A DNA stretch of 64,000 nucleotides, taken from positions 18,901,414 to 18,965,413 of the forward strand of contig JACMZG010001908.1 in NCBI GenBank assembly GCA_018340805.1. The letters run 5' to 3'. Below the pieces are notes generated by a model, which was not told where the DNA came from, ran no database searches, and saw nothing but the letters and a program-made list of their open reading frames with translations. Source of the DNA: Microvelia longipes (taxonomy: Eukaryota > Arthropoda > Insecta > Hemiptera > Veliidae). The position numbers and the translations under genes were made by a program. Numbering within the stretch: position 1 is the first letter of the stretch; each line of letters starts with the position of its first letter. Of this stretch, positions 1-10,739 are shown one piece after another.

Positions 1-40
<40 letters not shown>
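1..40. repeat. (AT)n microsatellite
   Basis: A pure TA dinucleotide run opens the window and presumably continues beyond its left edge. Confidence 0.97.
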
Positions 41-42
<2 letters not shown>

Positions 43-55
43 TCCTTATGTATGT

Positions 56-330
56 ATTTCTAGGATTTTTAAACATCTCTCGAACGGACTGGTATATAGT
101 TTAAAATCAACCATGGGGAGGACACGAACTCTATTGAAAACCAGGATGCTGAGACGTCTTTAACCCATTTCGCTGAGTCAGCAAAATTTACAAAAAATCG
201 TTAAAATTTAAGGAGATTATTTTTCGCAGCGAAAAAAGTCTTTATTTATGTTTTGGGGCGCTGAATCAAACGAACCCGGTCCGAAGTCAAAACGACTAAT
301 CTAAGTAACCAAAAAAACCGTAGAAAATTG
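56..330 (+). repeat. Repeat family L, copy 1
   Basis: This stretch resembles 60775-61010 in the same orientation. Shared landmarks are a TCGAACGGA start, GAAAAC near the middle, AGCAAAAT followed by AATCGTTAAAAT, and GAACCCGGTCCGA followed by a CGAC and GTAACC/GTGACC block. Neither copy has an obvious open frame or terminal repeats, so the class is unknown. Two diverged copies show that it is interspersed. Confidence 0.6.
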
Positions 331-480
331 AATTGGAAATCGATGAAAACACATTTTCATTGATTAAATTATTTATTTTTATATCGATTTTATCTATTAA
401 TATTTTTAGCATTTAATTAATTTACGAAATTATTGCTCAGTGAATGCCGTAAAAATGCTTGTTTTAATCCGTTTTAATGC

Positions 481-1108
481 TGTAAAAAAATATTTTTTTC
501 GGAGAGCACAATGAGATCTAAAAATTGTTTTCTGTGCTAGTTTCAACTCTAGCATAAATACACTGGGAACTACGACAAGAGTAGTAGTAGTAATATGGGG
601 AGTGGTGGTAACTACCTAACAAGTAGGCCACGTTGTTGGGCCCTTTTGGCTAGCCTGCCTCAGATAGTGTTCTACTTCTTTTAATTTCAAGTGTAGATAT
701 ATTTAATTTAATATAGACAGAAGAGCCGTGAATTGTTTTGGCTCCTTTCATGCTTTTTTAAGCAATCATACATATTTTTACTTACTAATATAGGCTTGTG
801 AAAACTAGGAACAACGCGTGCCCTCACTGTTAAACTAAACTTCAATACACTTTAAACTACAAGGCAAACACACTTAATAGTATTATAATGAATCTACTCT
901 GAGGGTCCTAAATTTTGCCTACTACAACAACAAAAGATACACTCAGACCAGTTTGTAAAACGGTTTACAAAGACAGACAACTTTGTAAAAAAACACTCAG
1001 GAAGACTTAAACCCTGAAACGGAAAATTCAGGTGAAATCTCTGCTTTAGATTTTCAGTGCAAACAAAATAATTTTCATACATACCTACGGTAACTATAGA
1101 AAAGAAAA
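481..1108 (-). mobile_element. Repeat family A copy (interrupted)
   Basis: The 481-575 part carries the A block TTTCAACTCT-AGCATAAATACACTGGGA. The 930-1108 part carries the block with AGACAGACAACTTTG, CACTCAGGA and CCTACGGTA. The sequence between them contains a LINE-tail-like insertion, so the A copy is the older element. Its outer 3' end is missing on the left. Confidence 0.7.
576..712 (-). mobile_element. Non-LTR retrotransposon 3'-end fragment
   Basis: It starts with a TAG-triplet run (TAGTAGTAGTAATA) followed by AGGCCACGTTGTTGGGCCCTT. This matches the 3'-UTR of the better-defined LINE tail at 13714-13906. It inserted into family A on the minus strand. The right boundary is unclear, because the sequence to about 925 matches neither A nor the other LINE copy. 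Confidence 0.5.
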
Positions 1109-1110
1109 AT

Positions 1111-1829
1111 TCATACGCATTAGTAATCCCGCATAGCAGTGTTAAAAAGAAACAAGAATTTTGTTACTATTGTTTTCCCCATTGGAGTGAAGTCAATGAA
1201 GGTAATAATCTGATTACTTATCCTTAGTCCTTTCAAGGAAAATCCCTCTATAAAAGAGGAAAATGAAACGTATAATAACTCTCTAGTAACAAGATTTAGA
1301 CCTTTAGCAATCATTGTCTTTAAAGGACATCGTTCAGCTCAATTATTATTATTCTAAGGCCGTTACATTGGTTTCCAATTATTGGATAAATTGAATAGAC
1401 ACTAATTCAACGTCGAGCATTGTGTTTGTGTTGTCTACAGAGAGAATTTAGGTTTTGCTTGAATGCAAAATATCGAATAAACATGATAGAAAACAATTAC
1501 ATTTAAGTTGAAGATTATGAATAATTATAGTAGCTCTATTAAGTCCTGGCTTATAGTATTCACAGTGTTTCAATGTAACACAGTGTTAATAGATATTAGG
1601 ATGCAGTATTTGGGGATGGTTATAACAGAAAAGCTATGTAGAAAACTCGACAGGTTCATAGCAGACTTAACATACGTGAAGTAGCAAACTTCATGGAAAG
1701 AAAAGTTCTTACATTCAAAAGATCTAAAAAAAATAATGAAACCCGAATCAAAATCAGATACTGTTTCATCCAGAATACAAAAGGCTCTTTAACGTTAGGC
1801 TACTACGCAGCTTCTCCGCCTCCCTGCAG
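1111..1829. other. AT-rich stretch, nothing recognised
   Basis: Short chance open frames only. No repeat shared with the rest of the window was seen by eye. Confidence 0.5.
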
Positions 1830-1928
<99 letters not shown>

Positions 1929-1933
1929 TATAT
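1830..1933. repeat. (AT)n microsatellite
   Basis: About 100 bp of nearly pure AT dinucleotide. The Tyr-Ile open frame across it is a microsatellite artefact. Confidence 0.97.
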
Positions 1934-2237
1934 GTGTATGTACGAGATTTTGTTCCTAAATCTCCTTAGAGCATGAAAAATTTTCAACACTTTCTCGAAT
2001 TGAAATGAAACTTGGTTCAGACATCGACCTTCTTAATGACCCGAACCCCATTGTTAACCCATAATTAAGTTCAGTAAAAATTTCAAAAAAAAATATGAAC
2101 TTAAAAAAAATACCTGATCGGGCCGCCGAAATTTTATACACATGTACTACTACTACACACATGTTTATAGTATTATCAATTGATATATATACAACATAAT
2201 GATAACAAATCACGTTTTTGAACTATAGTACAACATA

Positions 2238-2354
2238 CGGCTGAAATCAATTGACAGCGCGGGAAAATAAAGTTAAGAAACCAATAAGGTTGGCTTGATT
2301 TGAAATTGAGGGCGTGGTTTAACATTTCCCCACGCTGTCAACAGATTTTAGTCG
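2238..2354. mobile_element. Short MITE (family M), about 117 bp
   Basis: The two ends are inverted copies. CGGCTGAAATC then TTGACAGCG at the left pairs with the reverse complement of CGCTGTCAA then GATTTTAGTCG at the right. The inside contains GAAACCAATAAGGTTGG, also seen diverged at 14410-14472 and 23111-23232. There is no coding capacity, so this is a non-autonomous inverted-repeat element. Its superfamily is unknown because no clear target-site duplication was seen. Confidence 0.65.
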
Positions 2355-3187
2355 CGTGTCGCAATAAAATTGCAATAAAATTATATTATATGCAAATAAA
2401 ATTCGCATATATCACAGAAGTATGCCCCGGGTGTGAAATCCTGGGGACGACCCGATCCGAATAAAATTAATATTCACAAAAGTTAACGTTAAAAAATAAG
2501 TTATCAAGTAGAAAATTTAACACAAATATTGGATAGAAATCCATCAAATTTTTGTTTTTTTGAATTTAGGCAAAGCTTTGAATTTAGGCAAAGCTTGGTC
2601 AAACGAACACACGTATGGTGTAAGAATCGAGTTTTGAAAACTAACTTTGAATCAATTAAGATCTTCATGGGCTAATAGATTAATGTTACTTCTAGTTAGT
2701 AAATGTTCTGTTCAAGATACTTTTTAGACAGCTATTATCCTCGTATTTGTACGTAATTATAAGTAGCACAGATATAATAGAGAGCTAAAAAGCAATGCTT
2801 AGATTAAAGCATCATTTCAAGAGTAAACTAATTAAAACAATAAGGACATTTGTATTCATAAAATATTCTCAGACGAGTGTAGAAAAGATTTTAAGCTTAC
2901 TGGCTTTAAAATAATTATATTTGAAAAAATGTCCTTCTAGGCAAAAATGAAAAGGACATCTCTAAATGCAAATAACTAAAAAGGATAGAGTAAATAAAAA
3001 AAATCAGAGATACTTTTTTTTCTTTGAAAATGCCTCAGTATTGATACAAGAGTTTTATATTTGGTAAAAATCTTAGAACTTTCTATAAAAATGAATTCAC
3101 TAATATCTTTTTAGACCGTTCAAATATGAAAGGCTTTTGACGCAAACTAACCACCTCAATCACCGAATCCTTTTTTTAAGAAATTAA
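2355..3187. other. AT-rich stretch, nothing recognised
   Basis: No convincing frame or repeat. A local direct repeat of GAATTTAGGCAAAGCTT occurs near 2563-2597. Confidence 0.45.
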
Positions 3188-3812
3188 AAAAATCGGGTAC
3201 GGGGCACCTCGGAACTTTTCCTCATCAAAACGGATTCGCTACGCTCATCCTCCCTGCTTCAGACTCCCTTCCCTCATCCTCAGAATATACTATTCACCAA
3301 ATTTAAACTGCAACATGTCGGACTCGCTTCGCTCGTCCTCAGATAGTAAATGCAACCGTTTCATTCTTAACGGTCACCCTCAGCACTGACCACGCTCATG
3401 CTACTTAACTTTTTTATTTATGATCCCACAAAAACCATAGATTTACATGTATTAAAACGAAACATTGTGTACTTATTTATTAGGTAAAGGTATACACTTG
3501 TACTAAATTTCGCTGTCATTATTGTGAGTTAATGACGTCATATATAAATTATTTTCCGAATAGCTGAACTACAGCGGTATATTGATTTTTCTACGAAGTT
3601 TCAATTCTCTATCATAAATACACTAGAAGCTACGATGATAACAGACACACACTCAAACTCACACACACACAGACAACTTTGAGAAAACCACTCAGGAGGC
3701 CTTTAAAACATCTGAAACGGATAATGCCGGTTTCATCCCGGTTTCGGATTTTTTCGCAAACACAATACTTTTCCTATATGCCTACGGTGTAAAAGAGGAA
3801 AAGAAAAATATA
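3188..3812 (-). mobile_element. Repeat family A copy, internally deleted
   Basis: The left end reads AAAAAATCGGGTACGGGGCA, the reverse complement of the family 3' end. The right end carries the CCTACGGTGTAAAAGAGGAA 5' hairpin region. About 400 bp of the central part found in longer copies is absent between about 3510 and 3530. The family palindrome TGACGTCA is present at 3533-3540. Confidence 0.8.
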
Positions 3813-3842
3813 AGTAATATATAAGTAAAATATAACTCGCTT

Positions 3843-4396
3843 CTAGTCTAACTTGTTAAGTTAGAAGGCTAATTTCACGCAATAGTCAATTGTGATTATT
3901 TATAATTTTGACTGGTGTATCAATTTAAGTAAAATCGTATTTACTTACGTTACGTTACGTTACTTTACGTTAACTTACGTTATTACTTACACGTCTATTT
4001 TTTTAAGTCAGAAGGCTAAGTTCACGCAATAGTCAATTGTGATTATTTATAATTTTGACTGGTGTATCAATTTAAGTAAAATCGTATTTACTTACGTTAC
4101 GTTACGTTACTTTACGTTAACTTACGTTATTTACTTACACGTCTATTTTTTTAAGTCAGAAGGCTAAGTTCACGCAATAGTCAATTGTGATTATTTATAA
4201 TTTTGACTGGTGTATCAATTTAAGTAAAATCGTATTTACTTACACGTTTACTTACGTTACGTAACTTTACGTTAACTTACGTTATTTACTTACACGTCTA
4301 ACTTTTTAAGTTAGAAGGCTAAGTTCACGCGATAGTCAATTTCGATTATTTATAATTTTGACTGGTGTATTAATGTATTGTGTAAAATCGCATTCA
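3843..4396 (+). repeat. Tandem array, about 147-bp unit, four copies
   Basis: Units start near 3858, 4005, 4152 and 4308. Each contains AGAAGGCTAA, TTCACGC, ATAGTCAATT and TTTGACTGGTGTAT. The unit ends in a nested TTACG/TTACGTTACGT pentamer run. The last unit is diverged. Length changes lie mainly in the pentamer run. Confidence 0.9.
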
Positions 4397-4871
4397 CAAT
4401 AAAAACATGCTTTCGGGTATGAAACGAAGTAACGCTGCCTTATATTTCAAACAATATAAAGAAACAAAGACTGCTTATTTAAGTTAAAATATTTTGAGAA
4501 CTGTTCCAGCCACAGATGCGGTTAAGGTTTCATAGAAAACAGAAGACTTAAAGTAACACTAGAAACCAAATTATTAAAAATTCTAAATTGAAATTTTATC
4601 TAATGATATTAAAGGAATACCTAAGACGTATACAAGAGGAATTCGGCATCTTTCCTCTTAGCGGCCTCCGCGTCTACCTGTGGCCACTTTGCGAGCACAT
4701 GTTTTTTTCCTATACAAGGTCGAAATATTACTAGTTTATATAAGTGGAATATTGCTACAATATAAGCGAATTTTTATATGTATTAGTCAAAAGACGTGAC
4801 TTTTTTTTACATTATCTTATATATTTTAATCAATAAAACCAGAACATTTTACAAATAATAAAATTCTAGTC
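4397..4871. other. AT-rich stretch, nothing recognised
   Basis: Nothing supported beyond base composition. Confidence 0.45.
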
Positions 4872-6006
4872 TTCCTTTATACCGTAGGTATAAAGGAAAA
4901 GTATTGTGTTGGCAAAAAAGTCCTAAACAAGGATGAAACTGGAATTATCCGTTTCAGGTGTTTTTAAGGCCTCCTGAGTGGTTTTTCAAAGTTGTCTGTC
5001 TGTATGCGTGTCTGTTATCATCGTAGCTCCCAGTGTATTTATGCCAGAGAGTTGAAACTTTGTACAAATATCAGCCTACTGCTGTAGTTGTGCTATTCGG
5101 AAAATGTTGTTTTATGACGTCATTAATCCGCAATAATGACAGCGAAAATTTCGAAAAATAATAAAAACGCGGAAAAATGATGCGATCGGATTGAGATTTA
5201 ACACGCATGTGGCTATTAATAAAACTAACATATGTGCTAAGTTTCTTCTCATTATCAGTATTAGTTCAATTTGTATTGTATGACTAGTGTACGTTTTTTA
5301 AAAAAATTGGAAAATGGTCTTATTGAGTTGAAATTTTGTACAAGTATGTACCTATAAGTGTGGTTGAGCTCGACTATACTAGGTATAGGTAATACTATAC
5401 TATACTATACTAGGTAGGTAATAGTATACTATACTAGGTAGGTAATAGTATACTATACTATACTAGGTAGGTAATAGTATACTATACTATACTATTACCT
5501 TATAAATATGTACTCAAAGTTTTGTTTCAATACGACAAGTATATCCATAATTTTTGTTGGATCATAAAAGTTAATGAGCTAAGTTTCATCTCATTATCAG
5601 CATTAGTTCAATATTTATCGAATGACTTGGGTACGTCTTTTTAAAAAAATGTAAAAAATCAGAAAATGATTAAGAAGAGTTTAAATTTAGTACAAGTGTA
5701 CACCTGTACATAATAATTAGGTACACAAAGCTTCGTTTCAATAGGAAAAGTATATCCAAAATTTTTATTGGATCATAAAAGTTAAGTAGCATTGAGCATT
5801 GTGGTCAGTGCTGTATGTCTGACTGCTGAGATAAAACGGATACATTCACTACCTTAAGACGAGCGAAGCGAGTCCGACACATGGTACAGTATAAATTTGG
5901 CTAATTATATATTCTGAGGACAGACGAAACGAGTCCGAACCTGGAAGGATAGCGAATCCCATGTTATGAGGAAAAGTTCCTAGACACCCCGTACCAGATT
6001 TTTTTT
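4872..6006 (+). mobile_element. Repeat family A, longest copy
   Basis: This is the best representative of the commonest repeat in the window. It begins with a perfect 12-bp hairpin (4872-4898: loop GTA, inner stem TATACC/GGTATA) and ends with ACCCCGTACCAGA and a T-run. In order, internal landmarks are: CGAAAC-type block, TTTCAGGTGTTTTTAAGGCC, TCTGTCTGTATG, AGCTCCCAGTGTATTTATGC, AGAGTTGAAACTTTGTACAA, TGACGTCA (5115-5122), GTGCTAAGTTTC, TTGGATCATAAAAGTTAA, GTCAGTGCTGTATG and GACGAGCGAAGCGAGTCCGA. No long reading frame is present. The class is unknown: a non-autonomous element is likely, but no transposase, RT or clear target-site duplication was seen. Confidence 0.85.
5377..5506. repeat. Minisatellite inside family A
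   Basis: Four to five units of about 25-29 bp built from ACTAGGTAGGTAATAGTATA and CTATACTATACT. Other A copies lack it, so it is a local expansion. Confidence 0.9.
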
Positions 6007-6369
6007 CGTCGTCTTTCTTCTTTACTCTATTCAATCAATTAATAATATGGTAAGTATAATGTTAAATGTTAGTATAATGTTCTGAACGCACTTAAATAAT
6101 ATTATAAATTGAATGGAACGATATAATTATTTTTCAAATCGAAAAGTAATTAAACTAAATAAACTAAGCAATCTAAATTAAGTAATCTACAAAAATACAT
6201 AATGAATTAATGTCTAATCTTATAATAAAAAATAAGATTATTATATTTAATAATGTAAATGTAATTAAGAATAGTTATTTATTAAAAATAACTTAATAGT
6301 TAAGTAATGAATAGCTTTAATAGTTTTACACACGCACACAAATATATATACATACATACACACACACAA

Positions 6370-6417
<48 letters not shown>

Positions 6418-7249
6418 TATATAATTTGTCTTATAATAAAGATTTGTTTAATACATTAAGTAGAAAATGATAACAAGAAAATATTTCTTGTTAATAAAAA
6501 TGAAATATTAAGAAAAAGTATCGGTTAATAAGCTTATTGAACACTTTATAAATGGTAATGTCAAACAAAATAATGACCAAATGACTTTTTAAACAGAGGG
6601 GACTTGATTCCTTTCCAGTATTGACAACTGAACTTAATATACTTTAAAGAGGAAAAAAATAAATCATTGATTAACACACATCCCATTCATACCCAGCCAT
6701 GTTTCTTTTTTCAACCTACTTCTCCGTCTATTTTTTCTATCTAAGTATACGAAATAAGTCAAAGAAATCTAATAAAATATTAATTAATAAGTAAGATAAC
6801 GCCCAAATGTGATGTATAGATGAAAACGTTAACTTACATTAACTTTTCCGGTCAAGAATATTGACATTATAACCTCGTGGAGATATCAGAGTTCACGGTT
6901 TCTCATCAAACCTCCCCCACGAGTCTAATCTTATAAACCATTTCATTTGCCGTTTTTACATTATCGTTATTTTTAAACTATATTTTAATGGCCTTCTTAA
7001 GTTAAGCGATAGACATTAAAAGGGTGATTTTCAAAGATGATAGATAAAATTAATCGTTTCAATATAAAATGGAGATAGAAATCAGTGAGTGACCTCTTTA
7101 TGTTTTTAGTGTTGGAACTTATTAATAATTCATGTATTTAGACATCAAAGATGTGGCAACTTAATGACTAATTAATTTAAAGTTATCAAAACAAATTAAT
7201 TAATAGTTAATTTGTTTTTTAAAATATTTTTAAAGACAAAATGCATACT
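6007..7249. other. AT-rich stretch with a microsatellite
   Basis: Contains a CA/AT microsatellite at 6331-6425. No other repeat or coding region could be supported. Confidence 0.5.
6331..6425. repeat. (CA)n/(AT)n microsatellite
   Basis: A short ACACAC and ATAC mixture runs into about 45 bp of pure AT repeats. Confidence 0.95.
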
Positions 7250-7780
7250 TTTCTAGGCGGTGGCTGCATGACTGAAAATCCTTAATTATTGTCGTGATCA
7301 GACGGATATGATGGTTAAATTATCCAGTTTTTCCCAAGGGGTTTGAAAGGAAAAACGTTTGACCTGGTAGAAGATACGAAGAAAGTATTCCCGGTCGAAC
7401 TAGTGGTCTAGGGGGGTTGTACTGGTAAGAGCGGCCATATTGATCTTGCCTCTCTCTAGAGGGGTGGTGGTCCGCACGCACACTATTCCGCCGCGCACTT
7501 CCAACCGACACTGAGAGCAGGCAAGTTTCTCAACCCCTAAAACACCCTCGAACCGAGCCCTCCTTTACTCTCAACGAGTAGTTACTGAAAATGCCGTTAT
7601 TTTTCAGTAGCGCTACTAGTAACCTCACCCCTTTAAAAGAATTCCCCTTTTTCCACTGGCACAAAGTCTATGACAGAAAATTTATCGGTGAACAGAGAAA
7701 GAGAAAAAGTCAGTTCCCCCTCCACTTTCCAATGTACACATTCAGAATAAAAACAGAGGAATTCTTAATACTATGACGTC
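7250..7780. other. GC-richer block of unknown nature
   Basis: Base composition rises clearly above the flanks, with CCGCGCGC-like words around 7470-7500. A 63-codon minus-strand frame (7320-7511) contains Arg/Ser/Pro-rich sequence but no motif I recognise. A small hairpin CTGAAAA-tgccgttatt-TTTTCAG lies at 7586-7608. It could be an exon, a promoter-like region or an unrecognised repeat; nothing here decides between them. Confidence 0.25.
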
Positions 7781-8123
7781 TCCTTTTACCTAAACCCTAA
7801 GATTTATCTTATTTAAAAATACATACAAGAAATTTGTCTCTGGATTCACATGAGATAAAAAATATACCAACTAAACGAGAAAGACTTAAAGGACAAATCA
7901 GTGTCATAGCTCTAGATATCTGAAACCCTTCCACTCTAATAAGCACACAGAACCACTTATGACAATATTTCTATAAATTATTCCAACATTTGTGCATTTA
8001 ACTTCAGCCCTCTGCCACACTGAAAATCATCCAACTATAATGGTCAATAAAAATCAGCAATATCGTAATATTAATAGAAATATAGTAACTCAATTTATGT
8101 GTAAGTGTTTGTATGTATGTAGA
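7781..8123. other. AT-rich stretch, nothing recognised
   Basis: No supported feature before the hairpin cluster. Confidence 0.4.
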
Positions 8124-8416
8124 TACGGGCCTTCGGCCCGTAGCCGCTACGCGGCCTCGGCGCTTCGCGCCTCGTCCGCTCCACGGCGTCGGCCCACCGG
8201 CCGCTTCGCGGCCCGGGGTCCTCCCTGTGGCCGCTTCGCGGCCACATTGTTGTTGGTTTGTATTATGTGTTGTTCTTGTTACATGGCATTTTGCCATGTA
8301 TCTAGCGAATTTCACAGCCTTTCCACACAGGCCCGCTTCGCGGGCCTGAGAGGCTTTCTCACAAATTTGATTTTGCTAATTGAGATTTTATTCATACTCT
8401 ATTATTAATAGAGTAT
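8124..8416 (+). repeat. Hairpin cluster, family H copy 1
   Basis: Eight perfect inverted repeats, every one with a 3-nt loop: 8124-8142 (stem 8, TTC), 8143-8155 (stem 5, TAC), 8159-8171 (5, TTC), 8199-8213 (6, TTC), 8226-8246 (9, TTC), 8280-8300 (9, TTT), 8328-8348 (9, TTC) and 8394-8416 (10, ATT). The spacer backbone CCACATTGTTGTTG..GTATTAT..TAGCGAATTTC is shared with 32966-33131 and, more weakly, with 11520-11655, where the hairpins are degenerate and about 100 bp is missing. The high GC contrasts sharply with the flanks. Open frames in both directions are shadows of the palindromes. The function is unknown. Confidence 0.85.
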
Positions 8417-8420
8417 TATT

Positions 8421-9174
8421 AATATTAAAATTAAGAAGCATTATTGTGCCGGCAATCGCGCAACAATCGTCACGGAATTCATTCTAGCTACACAAATTTA
8501 AAGTCAGACAGCTTTAACTTTCACAGAGTTTTATTGGTATAAGTATCGATACGAAGAAGGAACAACTGTAACATAAAACGTCCCGTTTTCGCGAACAATA
8601 ATCGAACAAGAACCCGTAAAAACCCATTTGAACCCTGGTTAGAACCCGTAAAAGAATATTTTACCGTCTAAACTAATAAATCTTGAAACGAATCAAAAAA
8701 CTAGAATAAAATACGTCAAACATAATTCTTTCCTGACAGTGTTGTCCAAAACAAAAACATTACAAAAAAAAAAACAAATATAGATAAAAATAAACCTAGC
8801 GGCGGCCGCGACAATTATAAACAAAAATATATTCATGATTTTAGTTTTTAAATAAAAATGCCGTTTCCGTCACTTAAGATTGCCTGACTGAGCTGAAACC
8901 GGTCGCAATCGTTTTAGAATAACTTCGACCATATAAAGACTACTTCGAGGTCTTCCGCTTTACGGCCTGCTTAGCTCGGCGTGGTTTAGTGGAAGCCATT
9001 TTTGTCCTGTCTCTCTGGGACAGTAGGCTTACCAGGATGGAGCAAGAGGTAGAGGCCCCTCTTTTATACCATATCACCACCCTCTAACACTACTGAACCC
9101 AACAGATATCGTACGAGTCTTTGACCTAGACGTATACATATATACAAGATTATATATATATGTATACAGTTTGC
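8421..9174. other. Mixed stretch, no gene recognised
   Basis: AT-rich apart from a somewhat GC-richer part at 8930-9110, which contains TATAAAGACTACTTCGAGG. A chance imperfect palindrome of TATA-type words lies at 9131-9166. No frame or repeat family could be assigned. Confidence 0.35.
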
Positions 9175-9430
9175 GCCATTTGTGATGATTCGATTGAGCT
9201 GAAATTGGTCTTAATCGACTCAGCTAGCCGTCTACTTTAACACGAAATACCTTGTTTTAAAGCCATTTCAAGTTTCAAAAAAAATTTTTTTTCAAGACGT
9301 CATAACTTTGGTTGATGACGTCATAATGTTTTTATAAACAATAGGCCTCGTAACCTCCTCGACATCTCGCGATTTGCAAAGTTTCGTTTCAATTTGAGAA
9401 CGCCTTCGAGAGTTATCGTTCGCCATACGA
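9175..9430 (+). repeat. A-like diverged repeat
   Basis: Contains GATTGAGCTGAAATTGGTC, a TGACGTCA palindrome at 9316-9323 and AAAGTTTCGTTTCAAT. These word types recur in family A in the same order, but spacing and flanks differ. It may be a distant relative or a separate family. Confidence 0.35.
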
Positions 9431-9439
9431 AAGGGTAGA

Positions 9440-9452
9440 AACTCTTACATAC

Positions 9453-9501
<49 letters not shown>

Positions 9502-9642
9502 TATATAAACTTTTTTCGGACATATTTTTTTGTTATCAGGAAGTCAATAGGAACCGATTCCGCTCACTCCCACCCTCAACTTCCGTCATCCGAACAATCT
9601 CATAAGCGTCATTTTCATAATGAAAATCGCTAATATATATAT

Positions 9643-9711
<69 letters not shown>
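9440..9711. repeat. (AT)n/(ATAC)n microsatellites
   Basis: AT tracts at about 9455-9507 and 9632-9710, separated by about 120 bp of ordinary sequence. Confidence 0.95.
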
Positions 9712-9712
<1 letters not shown>

Positions 9713-9892
9713 TTTAGATCATGAATCTTTAAAAACACGAGGGACATAGTCCCAGACTCGAAAATGGAATCTAATCGCCCTAAGTCGACTTATACTAGTT
9801 CAAATTTGTATTTGAACACAAATACAAAGAACTAGGTTTCTAACCGAGTCTTATAATTCATGCCAAACAATAGGTTTGTAAAATATTATTAA

Positions 9893-10685
9893 AAAATCGG
9901 GTGCGGGGTACCTCGGAACTTTACCTCATTACATTGGATTCGCTATGCACATCCATCCTGCTTTGGACTCGCTTTGCTCATCCTCAGAAATACAGTTCGC
10001 CACATTTATACTGCAAAATGTCTTTGGGTTCGTCGCTTCGCTCGTCTTCAGTTCGTAAATGCATCCGTATCATTCTCAGCAGTCACCCATAAAGCATTGA
10101 CCATGCTCAATGCTCCTTAATTTTTATGATCAAACAAAAATCATGGATATGCTTGTCGCATTAAAACGAAACTTAGTGCACTTATTTATTAGGTAATGGT
10201 ATACACTTGTACCAAATTTCAACTCAATCAGACCATTTCCCGATTGTTTACAATTTTTTAAAAAACGTACACAAGTCATTTAATAAAAATTGAAATAACG
10301 CTAATAATGAGATAAAAATTGGCACATATGTTAGTCTTATACATAGTCACATGCGTGCCAAATCTCAATTTGATCACACCATTTTTATGATTTTTCAAGC
10401 CGCGTTCTATGACGCGGGTTAATGTTTTCTTAAAAAATATTTTCCAAATAGCACAACTACAGCGGTAGACTGATTGTTGCACAAAATTTTAACTCTCTAG
10501 CATAAATACACTTGGCGCTACGTTGATAATAGACACGCACACACATACAGACAGACAACTTTGCGAAAATCATTCAGAAGGCATTAAAAAGGCCAAAAAA
10601 CGGATATTTCCGGTTTCATCCCGGTTTCGGATTTTTTCGCAAACACAATACTTTTCCTATATACCTACGGTATAAATGAGGATAT
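9893..10685 (-). mobile_element. Repeat family A copy
   Basis: The left end AAAAAATCGGGTGCGGGGTA is the reverse complement of the family 3' end, and the right end CCTACGGTATAAATGAGGA is the 5' hairpin region. It lies head-to-head with the next A copy, so 9893-11472 forms a large imperfect inverted repeat bounded by the two 3' ends. Confidence 0.85.
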
Positions 10686-10739
10686 ATATTGGAGCCCTGA
10701 AATTAATGAAATCGGTTCGAAGCCGACCATTTAAAGTGA

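Noticed and set aside
7992..8408. 138-codon plus-strand and 103-codon minus-strand frames
   Set aside because: Both run through the palindromic GC hairpins, which open frames on both strands. No motif or conserved flank.
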